Assembly (NCBI GenBank): GCA_019096195.1
Contig: JAGTXK010000150.1
Coordinates: 1 to 20,720, forward strand
DNA from: Boletus sp. NGJ
Taxonomy: Eukaryota > Basidiomycota > Agaricomycetes > Boletales > Boletaceae
DNA: 20,720 nucleotides
Reading direction: 5' to 3'
Position 1 is the stretch's first letter, and each line of letters begins with the position of its first letter. Made by a program: the position numbers and the translations under genes. A model generated the notes under the pieces. The model was given only the letters and a program-made list of their open reading frames with translations, was not told the DNA's origin and searched no databases. Of this stretch, positions 9,795 through 18,661 are shown one piece after another.

Positions 9795-10098
9795 ATACAG
9801 GATTTCATCATAGTACTCATAGTGCCATAGTAGTTTCATAGATAACTCATAGTATTCATAGTATCATAGTATTGAAAGTGTATTCATAGTATCCATAGTA
9901 TATTCATAGTGTGCATAGTATCATAGTACCATAGCATTTCATAGTGTTCATAGTGTTCATAGTGTCATAGTATTGAAAGTGTATTCATAGTATTCATAGT
10001 ATATTCATAGTGTTCATAGTATCATAGTGTTATAATACCATAGCATTTCATAGCATTCATAGTACATTCATAGTAGTCATAGTCATAGTAGTAATTTT
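9795..10098. repeat. Low-complexity CATAGTATT-type repeat block
   Basis: About 300 bp made of irregular units built on TTCATAGTAT and CATAGTG. Two longer sections (around 9871-9960 and 9973-10060) repeat one another almost in full, so there is also a higher-order period of about 100 bp. Confidence 0.85.
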
Positions 10099-10101
10099 AA
10101 G

Positions 10102-10124
10102 CTAAACCTAAACCTAAACCTAAA
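10102..10124. repeat. Short CTAAAC hexamer repeat
   Basis: About 3.5 copies of a six-base unit (AAACCT) sit exactly between the two larger repeat blocks. It resembles telomere-like repeats but is not the TTAGGG unit usual for fungi and is very short. Confidence 0.7.
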
Positions 10125-10137
10125 TCAAAAGTATATA

Positions 10138-10318
10138 AAAAGTGTAGTCAAAGGTGTAGTCAAATGTTGTACAAAAAGTGTAGGAAAGAGTGTAATACAG
10201 TGTAGCAAAAATGCGCACCAAATGTAGCAAAAGTGTAGCAAACAAAGTGTAGTAAAAAAAAGCAAACAAAAGTGTAGCAGAGTGTAGTACAGTGTAGCAA
10301 ACAAAGTGTATCAAAAGT
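10138..10318. repeat. AGTGTAGCAAA-type repeat block
   Basis: Irregular repeats of GTGTAG with A-rich linkers (CAAA, CAAACAAA, TCAAA) run up to the LTR start at 10319. The 64-codon - strand frame over it is a by-product of the repeat. Confidence 0.8.
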
Positions 10319-10433
10319 TGAAACGAATCCGGATATTTTCCCTTTTCTTTACGTGTAGTTAGCTATCATCCGGACGATCCCCACGAAGACATTACGTAGT
10401 TACCATTATACCTAGACCTTACGTCCTAGACCA

Positions 10434-10513
10434 TACGTCACACACTAGTCAGCCTACGTCACAACCCCTATACCCATAGAACAGGCTAGACCCCACTACG
10501 TCACCGTACGTCA
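10434..10513 (+). promoter_or_regulatory. Cluster of four TACGTCA (CRE-like) sites in the left LTR
   Basis: TACGTCA occurs at 10434-10440, 10455-10461, 10497-10503 and 10507-10513, 70-150 bp before the TATA box. ACGTCA is the core of ATF/CREB-type bZIP sites. Three of the four are kept in the right LTR (19297-19303, 19307-19313, 19348-19354 as TGACGTA). Confidence 0.45.
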
Positions 10514-10578
10514 TACGGAACATTCCAGTAGGTTCCACGACCGGCCCTAAGCTGGTCCGTGCTCACGCCAGTAGTTAG

Positions 10579-10586
10579 TATATAAG
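10579..10586 (+). promoter_or_regulatory. TATA box of the left LTR
   Basis: TATATAAG, kept in the right LTR at 19226-19233 (inverted). Transcription would be expected to start about 30 bp downstream, close to the conserved hairpin at 10613. Confidence 0.6.
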
Positions 10587-10612
10587 TAGCGCTACAACAC
10601 TCTGTATTAGCT

Positions 10613-10700
10613 AGTCTTGGAATTCCTTTTCTCTCTCTCGGATATCGCGCTTGCGACCCTTGAGATATTAAGGTCTATCTTCCTTTCAAATTCCAAGACT
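10613..10700 (+). other. Conserved 12-bp inverted repeat just downstream of the LTR TATA box
   Basis: AGTCTTGGAATT (10613-10624) and AATTCCAAGACT (10689-10700) are perfect complements. The right LTR has the same arms at 19189-19200 and 19114-19125, although the roughly 64-nt loop has diverged strongly. In RNA this would form a hairpin at the very 5' end of the transcript. Confidence 0.6.
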
Positions 10701-11162
10701 AATCCCTCGTCCCCGGGCTCTTCGCCTCCGGACATTTCCTCCCCTCTACCCCTACTGTTTTTGCCTAGTCGAGCAAACTTTTTGCTCGCTAGTACCGCTC
10801 TCGCCCCTTTCGATCCAACACTCCCCGTATCTGACCCTCAGAGGAACCGAGGGATCCCCGTTAGCGATAGACGTAACATCCGGACCTATACGGCGGTTGT
10901 CAGCGCAGGGATCGTCCTCTACTGCAGGGAACGAATAAGGAGTTCGGGTCTCGCTTCTCCCTCCTCCCCCATCCACTTCCGAACGCGTGGGCTCGTCGCC
11001 GCCGTTCACCCCTATACCGGACCTCAGGTTTAGAGGGACCCGCTCGTACACGTGACGTACGCGAGTAAAGCACTCGGCGAAACGCTTTGTCTATACGCTC
11101 GTCCGGCGTCACAAATAAGGATAACGTTGCTACCGGGCATAGAGCACTAGCCCCGCTTTTTG

Positions 11163-11551
11163 GGTGGTTGTCGACCCAAACGTACGCTGGTCCTACGATA
11201 GTGGACTCGGGTTCGCGTGATCACCCGTGACGTCACGTAGGTGCGGCAGCTCGGTTTATCTCGACTTCCGAGCGTGCACCACCTCCCCTGTAGTAAGGGA
11301 GTTATCCTCCGGTTCCATACACCGCCCGACTTCTCCCCCCTCCTGACGGTGCGCGGTCTTTCCCGCCGTTATCTTTTTTACAGCCCTGTCTTCAGACGGC
11401 CCCCGAACCTACAACGTATTCAGACGCCGCTACGTCTGGGTACACCCCGACTATTCTTTCGTCATCCACACGACCTTGACGACCTACGCCACGCACGATC
11501 ACCGCCACAGGACGATCACCCGCCTAGCTCGTCTCGCCGGCCTAAGACGCG
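11163..11551 (+). other. Primer-binding region and 5' leader of the left element
   Basis: Begins with the PBS candidate TGGTTGTCGACC (11165-11176; right arm 18648-18659 on the other strand). The primer tRNA cannot be named from sequence alone. From about 11175 the two arms become nearly identical, unlike the LTR. No gene is seen before the gag start. Confidence 0.45.
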
Positions 11552-13055
11552 ATGAGCCACGCACCCCCGCAGCAGCCATACTCACGCCCCCCGTCCGTAG
11601 CAGCCGCCCCGGGTTCCTTCAGGGACCTGGCCAACCGGGCCGCCGCGCAAGGGCTCCCCACCCTTCAACTTATACAGCCGACCCCGCAGTCGATCCCTGC
11701 GCCGCTACCGCAGGCCCCTCCGTCCCCCACGCGCCAACAGGACATAGAGCAGTACCTCCTGCACCAGTCCGTCCTGAGGTACAACGTGTGGCGCCAGGCG
11801 TTCGCGGCGGACCCCGTAGCGGCTGGACCGCCCGCCACCAATCGCGCTCCCCAGGGTGGACCCTCCCGCGCAATCCCCCGCTCCCTCTCCCGGAGCCCAC
11901 TCCCCGAGCTCCGGTATCCGAGTTCACATCCCCTTCTCCCGGGAGGACACCCCGACTGGTCCCACCGCAGGGCCCAGCTCCCTCGCGTCCCGCTCCCCAC
12001 GCCGCCGCAGCCGAGCTCCGCCATCCCACTCGAATTCACCTGGGATCCCTCGGCCCGCCGCACGTGGCTTCCCCCCGACTTCTCCGAGGATCGGGAAGAG
12101 CCTGGCCGCTAAGCCAGAGCACTACGATGGCAACAAGGAGAAGTTTGTTCAGTGGTGGAGGACGGTGACCCTCTACCTGAACGGCTTCGAGTCTATGCCG
12201 ACCGACCGGCAGAAAATTCTAATTACGCTGTCGTACATGCGAGGCGATAACGCCGCCGGACGATTCTCGGACCTCCTCGTGGAAGGAGACGCTTACGCTG
12301 CTGTCAATTTTGAGTTTTTCGTGGCAAAGCTCAAAAGACATTCCAACCCGCCGGCCTCGTGCGCCTAGCTGAGCAGAAGTTGTTCGCCCTTCGCCAAGGG
12401 AAGGACAGCGTGGAAGACTATTTCACGCGCCTGTTCCAGCTGGCCATTGAGGCCAAATTCGACGTCAGGATAAACGGGAGGACGATCGTGAACCAGATCC
12501 GGCACCAGGCCCGGAACGAGTTGGTCGAGTACGTCGAGAGATACAAGCCCGATCTCATCGACTCCACCGACGTTCGCGAGTGGGAGACCGCTCTAGTGAG
12601 GGCAGAAGAGGTCCTCGGCGCCATCGCTGAGCGCAAGAAGGCCTCGAATGTCTTTGCCACCGGTCCCACGTATAACCCCCGTTTCATCCCGCGTTCCCGC
12701 TCATACGCACCCCCCGCTGCCCCCGCCTCCTACTCGCCCGCCCCCCTCGGCGCCCGCTTCGCGCCCGCATCCTCAGACCACCGGGGTCTTTCCCGGTCAA
12801 GGCGCTCCTATGGAGCTCGATAAGGCACGCGCAGCTGGACTGTGCAGAAAATGCAGGAAACCCTGGCCCTGCGCCGATCACCCGCCTCGCCCTCGCCCTC
12901 AAGCGAGGAGCATCACGGTAAACAGCCAGGAAATCTCCCCGGACATGTTTGCGACAGTACGAGCCATGATGGACTCAGCGGAGGCCCCGCACGAAGAACC
13001 TGTAGTTTACGCTTCCAATGTACAAAATGACCCGGGTTTTCAGTCTGTACAGTAG
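11552..13055 (+). pseudogene. gag: gag of the left Ty3/Gypsy element, frameshifted
   Basis: Capsid/nucleocapsid precursor. The start Met at 11552 (MSHAPPQQPYS) has a counterpart at 18270. A Pro-rich N-terminal region is followed by the capsid part (KFVQWWRTVTLYLNGF; LAEQKLFALRQGKDSVEDYF; REWETALVRAEEVLGAI), a Pro-rich linker, and a Cys/His cluster LCRKCRKPWPCADH. That cluster is C-x2-C-x5-C-x2-H instead of the usual C-x2-C-x4-H-x4-C zinc knuckle. It ends at TAG 13053-13055. Compared with the right arm, this copy has an extra base near 11830, an out-of-frame segment at about 11937-12020, one A missing in the run 12333-12336 and an extra C in the C-rich linker (12720-12765). Without these it would be one frame of about 500 codons. 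Confidence 0.85.
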
Positions 13056-14938
13056 ACACCAGTCGACCTGCTGTACAATTTAAGTCATTGCAATGTAACA
13101 AATTCTCTGTTCTAAGCATTGACGAGACTGAAGACGAAAACGAACAACGCGTGAACCTCCCGGGCACTCCGCCCGTTAAGAATATAACCATCATGCCACG
13201 AAAGGTGAAGTTCGCGCCGTCCGTAAAGCGAGACGACGGCCCGAACGACGCCGACACCATCCCGCGCAAGCACCCAAAGGATGCACGAAAGGAAGAGACG
13301 TCCTCTCGTTCCTGGCTGAACACGTTGGACCCCTGGTCCATACGTTGGATGAAGGCCCAAGTGGAAACACGGATGTTGATCGCAGCATCCACCACTTGAA
13401 GTCCTTCGTCCACGACAGCAGGACGATCAAAGTGTCTCGGGACCTCGTGCAGGATCTCCGAAGACTTTCCGACGAAGACGCGTACTGGGTCCTCCATGAC
13501 CTGCAGCACGCCCCGAAATTCCGGAAAGCATCCCCTCGATCCACGAAAAGAAACTCGTTGGAAATCCCGGTGACGCTAACCCTCCCGAACCGACAGACTG
13601 CCAATGTCAAGGCGCTGATCGATTCAGGCTGCACCGGATCGTCTATCCACGAGAAGTTCGTGGCTGAAAAGGGGGTAAAAACACACTCCCTTCCCCGCCC
13701 CCTCACCGTCTACAACGCCGATGGCACGCCAAACGCCGGAGGCAAGGTAGAGAAATTCGTGATCCTCGAACTCCAGGTGAACGATCACAAGGAACAGTTG
13801 GCCCTTGCAGTAACCAACCTCGGGCCCAACACCGTGTTCCTTGGACACGATTGGCTGAAGATGCACAACCCAGCCATCAACTGGAAGACCGGGAGAATCT
13901 CCTTCAGGTGCAAAGGGGATCACGCCGTAAACAGTGTAGACGAGGAGGAAGACGAAATGGACGTAGACTACATGCCGTCCCAAGGCGATAGGCTATTCGA
14001 ACTCGATGTAGTAGAATACATGCGAAATCGAAACGTCGCCACGGAAGTGGCCATTAAAGACTACGTCCAAAAGAAAAAGAAAACCTTCGAGGAAGCCGCC
14101 CCGAAGTACGTCCACGAATATAAAGACGTCTTCGACAAGGAAAGCTTCGATGCGCTACCCCCGAGACGCCCTTGGGATCACGCCATCGAGCTACTCCCCG
14201 GGAACCATGAAGTGGACTGCAAGGTCTACCCCCTCAACCCGGGCGAGCAGAAAGAATTGGACTCCTTCCTCGAGGAGAATCATAAATCCGGGAGGATACG
14301 ACCCTCCAAATCACCCTTCGCGTCGGCCTTCTTCTTCATCAAGAAGAAAGATGGACGCCTCCGCCCCGTGCAAGATTACCGTAAGCTGAACGCGGTAACA
14401 AGGCGCAATCGCTACCCCGCTCCCGCTCATAAGCGAACTGGTCGACAAACTCAAGTCGGCCAAATACTACACCAAGTTCGACGTGAGGTGGGGGTACAAT
14501 AATGTACGAATGGCAGAAGGCGATGAGTGGAAGGCCGCCTTCCGAACAAACCGTGGGCTATTCGAGCCCCTCGTGATGTTCTTCTTCGGACTCACCAATT
14601 CACCAGCGACGTTCCAAACAATGATGAACGCGCTGTTCAGACATTTGGTGGACCGAGGCGTAGTGGTCGTCTACATAGACGATATCATGATATTCACGAA
14701 AACGCTCGAAGAGCACCGTAAGGTGGTACGTGAAGTACTGCAAATCCTCCGCGACGCACACCTCTACTTGCGTCACGACAAATGCGACTTCGAAGTCCAA
14801 GAGACCGAGTTCCTCGGGCTCATCGTCGCACAAGATAAAGTAAAGATGGACGAGAAGAAGGTGGAAGCCATCAAGAGCTGGCCAACCCCCACTTCAAAGA
14901 AGACACTCAGAGGTTTCCTCGGATTCCTCAACTTCTTA
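13031..14938 (+). pseudogene. pol: pol (protease-reverse transcriptase) of the left element, frameshifted and truncated
   Basis: The frame opens at 13031 after TGA, in the -1 phase relative to gag, and overlaps the end of gag by 25 nt. Domains in order: an acidic linker; an aspartic protease with ALIDSGCTGSSIH (Asp codon 13621-13623) and FLGHDWL; and a reverse transcriptase with [44 protein letters not shown] and the catalytic [10 protein letters not shown] (TAC-ATA-GAC-GAT at 14672-14683). The thumb reaches [10 protein letters not shown] at about 14935, then native sequence ends. Lesions: one A missing in 13365-13367, one extra C in 14415-14418, and an in-frame extra TTC near 14578-14586. 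RNase H and integrase are absent. Confidence 0.88.
13034..13077 (+). promoter_or_regulatory. Programmed -1 frameshift signal between gag and pol (left)
   Basis: The heptamer GGGTTTT (13034-13040) is read G GGT TTT in the gag frame, which fits X-XXY-YYZ. Five bases later a stem forms from 13046-13055 with 13068-13077 (ten pairs including one G-T wobble, loop of 12). The gag stop TAG lies within the 5' strand of the stem. A -1 shift here enters the open pol frame. Confidence 0.7.
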
Positions 14939-14945
14939 GTGACGA
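14886..14945. other. 60-bp central spacer of the palindrome
   Basis: The first 50 or so bases continue the left reverse transcriptase frame ([10 protein letters not shown]), so they are native to the left element. The right copy lost homology at GGCCAA. About 9-10 bases (TTAGTGACGA) belong to neither side clearly and may be junction filler. Confidence 0.7.
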
Positions 14946-16795
14946 TTGGCCAGCTCTTGATGGCTTCCACCTTCTTCTCGTCCATCTTTACTTTATCTTG
15001 TGCGACGATGAGCCCGAGGAACTCGTCTCTTGGACTTCGAAGTCGCATTTGTCGTGACGCAAGTAGAGGTGTGCGTCGCGGAGGATTTGCAGTACTTCAC
15101 GTACCACCTTACGGTGCTCTTCGAGCGTTTCGTGAATATCATGATATCGTCTATGTAGACGACCACTACGCCTCGGTCCACCAAATGTCTGAACAGCGCG
15201 TTCATCATTGTTTGGAACGTCGCTGGTGAATTGGTGAGTCCGAAGAACATCACGAGGGGCTCGAATAGCCCACGGTTTGTTCGGAAGGCGGCCTTCCACT
15301 CATCGCCTTCTGCCATTCGTACATTATTGTACCCCCACCTCACGTCGAACTTGGTGTAGTATTTGGCCGACTTGAGTTTGTCGACCAGTTCGCTTATGAG
15401 CGGGAGCGGGTAGCGATTGCGCCTTGTTACCGCGTTCAGCTTACGGTAATCTTGCACGGGGCGGAGGCGTCCATCTTTCTTCTTGATGAAGAAGAAGGCC
15501 GACGCGAAGGGTGATTTGGAGGGTCGTATCCTCCCGGATTTATGATTCTCCTCGAGGAAGGAGTCCAATTCTTTCTGCTCGCCCGGGTTGAGGGGGTAGA
15601 CCTTGCAGTCCACTTCATGGTTCCCGGGGAGTAGCTCGATGGCGTGATCCCAAGGGCGTCTCGGGGGTAGCGCATCGAAGCTTTCCTTGTCGAAGACGTC
15701 TTTATATTCGTGGACGTACTTCGGGGCGGCTTCCTCGAAGGTTTTCTTTTTCTTTTGGACGTAGTCTTTAATGGCCACTTCCGTGGCGACGTTTCGATTT
15801 CGCATGTATTCTACTACATCGAGTTCGAATAGCCTATCGCCTTGGGACGGCATGTAGTCTACGTCCATTTCGTCTTCCTCCTCGTCTACACTGTTTACGG
15901 CGTGATCCCCTTTGCACCTGAAGGAGATTCTCCCGGTCTTCCAGTTGATGGCTGGGTTGTGCATCTTCAGCCAATCGTGTCCAAGGAACACGGTGTTGGG
16001 CCCGAGGTTGGTTACTGCAAGGGCCAACTGTTCCTTGTGATCGTTCACCTGGAGTTCGAGGATCACGAATTTCTCTACCTTGCCTCCGGCGTTTGGCGTG
16101 CCATCGGCGTTGTAGACGGTGAGGGGGCGGGGAAGGGAGTGTGTTTTTACCCCCTTTTCAGCCACGAACTTCTCGTGGATAGACGATCCGGTGCAGCCTG
16201 AATCGATCAGCGCCTTGACATTGGCAGTCTGTCGGTTCGGGAGGGTTAGCGTCACCGGGATTTCCAACGAGTTTCTTTTCGTGGATCGAGGGGATGCTTT
16301 CCGGAATTTCGGGGCGTGCTGCAGGTCATGGAGGACCCAGTACGCGTCTTCGTCGGAAAGTCTTCGGAGATCCTGCACGAGGTCCCGAGACACTTTGATC
16401 GTCCTGCTGTCGTGGACGAAGGACTTCAAGTGGTGGATGCTGCGATCAACATCCGTGTTTTCCACTTGGGCCTTCATCCAACGTATGGACCAGGGGTCCA
16501 ACGTGTTCAGCCAGGAACGAGAGGACGTCTCTTCCTTTCGTGCATCCTTTGGGTGCTTGCGCGGGATGGTGTCGGCGTCGTTCGGGCCGTCGTCTCGCTT
16601 TACGGACGGCGCGAACTTCACCTTTCGTGGCATGATGGTTATATTCTTAACGGGCGGAGTGCCCGGGAGGTTCACGCGTTGTTCGTTTTCGTCTTCAGTC
16701 TCGTCAATGCTTAGAACAGAGAATTTGTTACATTGCAATGACTTAAATTGTACAGCAGGTCGACTGGTGTCTACTGTACAGACTGAAAACCCGGG
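14946..16795 (-). pseudogene. pol: pol (protease-reverse transcriptase) of the right element, frameshifted and truncated
   Basis: Inverted copy of the left pol. The frame is open from 16795 to about 15130 with no lesion in protease or most of the reverse transcriptase, so this arm is the better reference; an open frame of 581 codons ends at 14993. The protease DSG motif lies near 16200, and the YIDD codons are at 15146-15157. One A is missing in the run at 15128-15130 and one C near 15024; after these the frame again reads [20 protein letters not shown] to the junction. The element stops at SWP, before the thumb region that the left copy still has. RNase H and integrase are absent. Confidence 0.88.
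16749..16792 (-). promoter_or_regulatory. Programmed -1 frameshift signal between gag and pol (right)
   Basis: Same as in the left arm with no change. The heptamer is at 16786-16792 (AAAACCC on +), and the stem pairs 16771-16780 with 16749-16758. The gag stop is at 16771-16773. Confidence 0.7.
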
Positions 16796-18270
16796 TCATT
16801 TTGTACATTGGAAGCGTAAACTACAGGTTCTTCGTGCGGGGCCTCCGCTGAGTCCATCATGGCTCGTACTGTCGCAAACATGTCCGGGGAGATTTCCTGG
16901 CTGTTTACCGTGATGCTCCTCGCTTGAGGGCGAGGGCGAGGCGGGTGATCGGCGCAGGGCCAGGGTTTCCTGCATTTTCTGCACAGTCCAGCTGCGCGTG
17001 CCTTATCGAGCTCCATAGGAGCGCCTTGACCGGGAAAGACCCCGGTGGTCTGAGGATGCGGGCGCGAAGCGGGCGCCGAGGGGGCGGGCGAGTAGGAGGC
17101 GGGGCAGCGGGGGGTGCGTATGAGCGGGAACGCGGGATGAAACGGGGGTTATACGTGGGACCGGTGGCAAAGACATTCGAGGCCTTCTTGCGCTCAGCGA
17201 TGGCGCCGAGGACCTCTTCTGCCCTCACTAGAGCGGTCTCCCACTCGCGAACGTCGGTGGAGTCGATGAGATCGGGCTTGTATCTCTCGACGTACTCGAC
17301 CAACTCGTTCCGGGCCTGGTGCCGGATCTGGTTCACGATCGTCCTCCCGTTTATCCTGACGTCGAATTTGGCCTCAATGGCCAGCTGGAACAGGCGCGTG
17401 AAATAGTCTTCCACGCTGTCCTTCCCTTGGCGAAGGGCGAACAACTTTCTGCTCAGCTAGGCGCACGAGGCCGGCGGGTTGGAATGTCTTTTTGAGCTTT
17501 GCCACGAAAACTCAAAATTGACAGCAGCGTAAGCGTCTCCTTCCACGAGGAGGTCCGAGAATCGTCCGGCGGCGTTATCGCCTCGCATGTACGACAGCGT
17601 AATTAGAATTTTCTGCCGGTCGGTCGGCATAGACTCGAAGCCGTTCAGGTAGAGGGTCACCGTCCTCCACCACTGAACAAACTTCTCCTTGTTGCCATCG
17701 TAGTGCTCTGGCTTAGCGGCCAGACTCTTCCCGATCCTCGGAGGAAGTCGGGGGGAAGCCACGTGCGGCGGGCCGAGGGATCCCAGGTGAATTCGAGTGG
17801 GATGGCGTACTCGGTTGCGGCGGCGTGGGGAGGGGACGCGAGGGAGCTGGGCCCTGCGGTGGGACCAGTCGGGGTGTTCTCCCGGGAGAGGGGATGTGAA
17901 CTCGGATACCGGAGTTCGGGGAGTGGGCTCCGGGAGAGGGAGCGGGGGATTGCGCGGGAGGGTCCACCCTGGGGAGCGCGATTGGTGGTGGTGGTCCAGC
18001 CACTACGGGGTCCGCTGCGAACGCCTGGCGCCATACGTTGTACCTCAGGACGGACTGGTGCAGGAGATACTGCTCTATGTCTTGTTGGCGCGTGGGGGAC
18101 GGAGGGGCCTGCGGTAGCGGCGCAGGGATCGACTGCGGGGTCGGCTGTATAAGTTGAAGGGTGGGGAGCCCTTGCGCGGCGGCCCGATTGGCCAGGTCCC
18201 TGAAGGAACCCGGGGCGGCTGCTACGGACGGGGGGCGTGAGTATGGCTGCTGCGGGGGTGCGTGGCTCAT
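16771..18270 (-). pseudogene. gag: gag of the right Ty3/Gypsy element, frameshifted
   Basis: Inverted copy of the left gag with start Met at 18270. The N-terminal Pro-rich region is continuous down to about 17750, where an extra C relative to the left copy moves it to a stop (EESGR). The capsid part resumes at RIGKSLAAKPEHYDG. One T of the coding strand is missing (A run 17507-17510 on +), and a C is missing in the linker near 17095-17115. The Cys/His cluster (CRKCRKPWPCADH) is intact. The N-terminal third has scattered substitutions against the left copy, whereas beyond it only indels are seen. Confidence 0.85.
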
Positions 18271-18661
18271 CGCGTCTTAGGCCGGCGAGACGAGCTAGGC
18301 GGGTGATCGTCCTGTGACGATGATCGTGGGTGGCGTAGGTCGTCAAGGTCGTGTGGATGACGAAAGAATAGTCGGGGTGTACCCAGACGTAGCGGCGTCT
18401 GAATACGTTGTAGGTTCGGGGGCCGTCTGAAGACAGGGCTGTAAAAAGATAACGGCGGGAAAGACCGCGCACCGTCAGGAGGGGGGAGAAGTCGGGCGGT
18501 GTATGGAACCGGAGTATAACTCCCTTACTACGGGGAGGTGGTGCACACTCGGAAGTCGAGATAAACCGAGCTACCGCACCTACGTGACGTCACGGGTGAT
18601 CACGCGAACCCGAGTCCACTATCGTAGGACCAGCGTACGTTTGGGCAGGTCGACAACCACC
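18271..18661 (-). other. 5' leader and primer-binding region of the right element
   Basis: Nearly identical to 11163-11551. PBS candidate TGGTTGTCGACC is at 18648-18659 on the - strand, two bases after the LTR end (CA at 18662-18663). No gene is seen. Confidence 0.45.

Larger units (their letters stand above)
10319..11162 (+). repeat. 5' LTR of the left element
   Basis: Starts TGAAACGAAT where homology to the right arm begins. Its end is placed just before a primer-binding-site-like TGGTTGTCGACC at 11165-11176; in the right arm the matching LTR end reads CA followed by GG and the same 12 bases. U3 holds four TACGTCA sites, the TATA box is at 10579-10586, and a conserved hairpin follows it. 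With no 3' LTR to compare, the 3' limit is approximate. The 138-codon frame at 10617-11033 lies inside R/U5 and is probably not a gene. Confidence 0.65.

Noticed and set aside
10102-10124. Telomere repeat
   Set aside because: Only about 3.5 copies of AAACCT, not the usual fungal TTAGGG.
10617-11033. 138-codon frame in the left LTR
   Set aside because: It lies within R/U5, has no recognisable domain and is not kept open in the right LTR.
11200-11230. tRNA-like T-arm (GGGTTCGCGTGATCACCC)
   Set aside because: No acceptor stem or anticodon arm surrounds it, and it lies in the retroelement leader in both arms.
11476-12168. 230-codon Pro/Arg-rich frame overlapping gag
   Set aside because: It is an alternative frame of GC-rich gag N-terminus; the frame starting at 11552 matches the right arm and leads to the capsid part.
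15842-16913. Long + strand frames (up to 264 codons) opposite the right gag/pol
   Set aside because: They are antisense to protease/RT coding sequence, and equivalents lie antisense to the left copy; explained by codon bias of the real gene.
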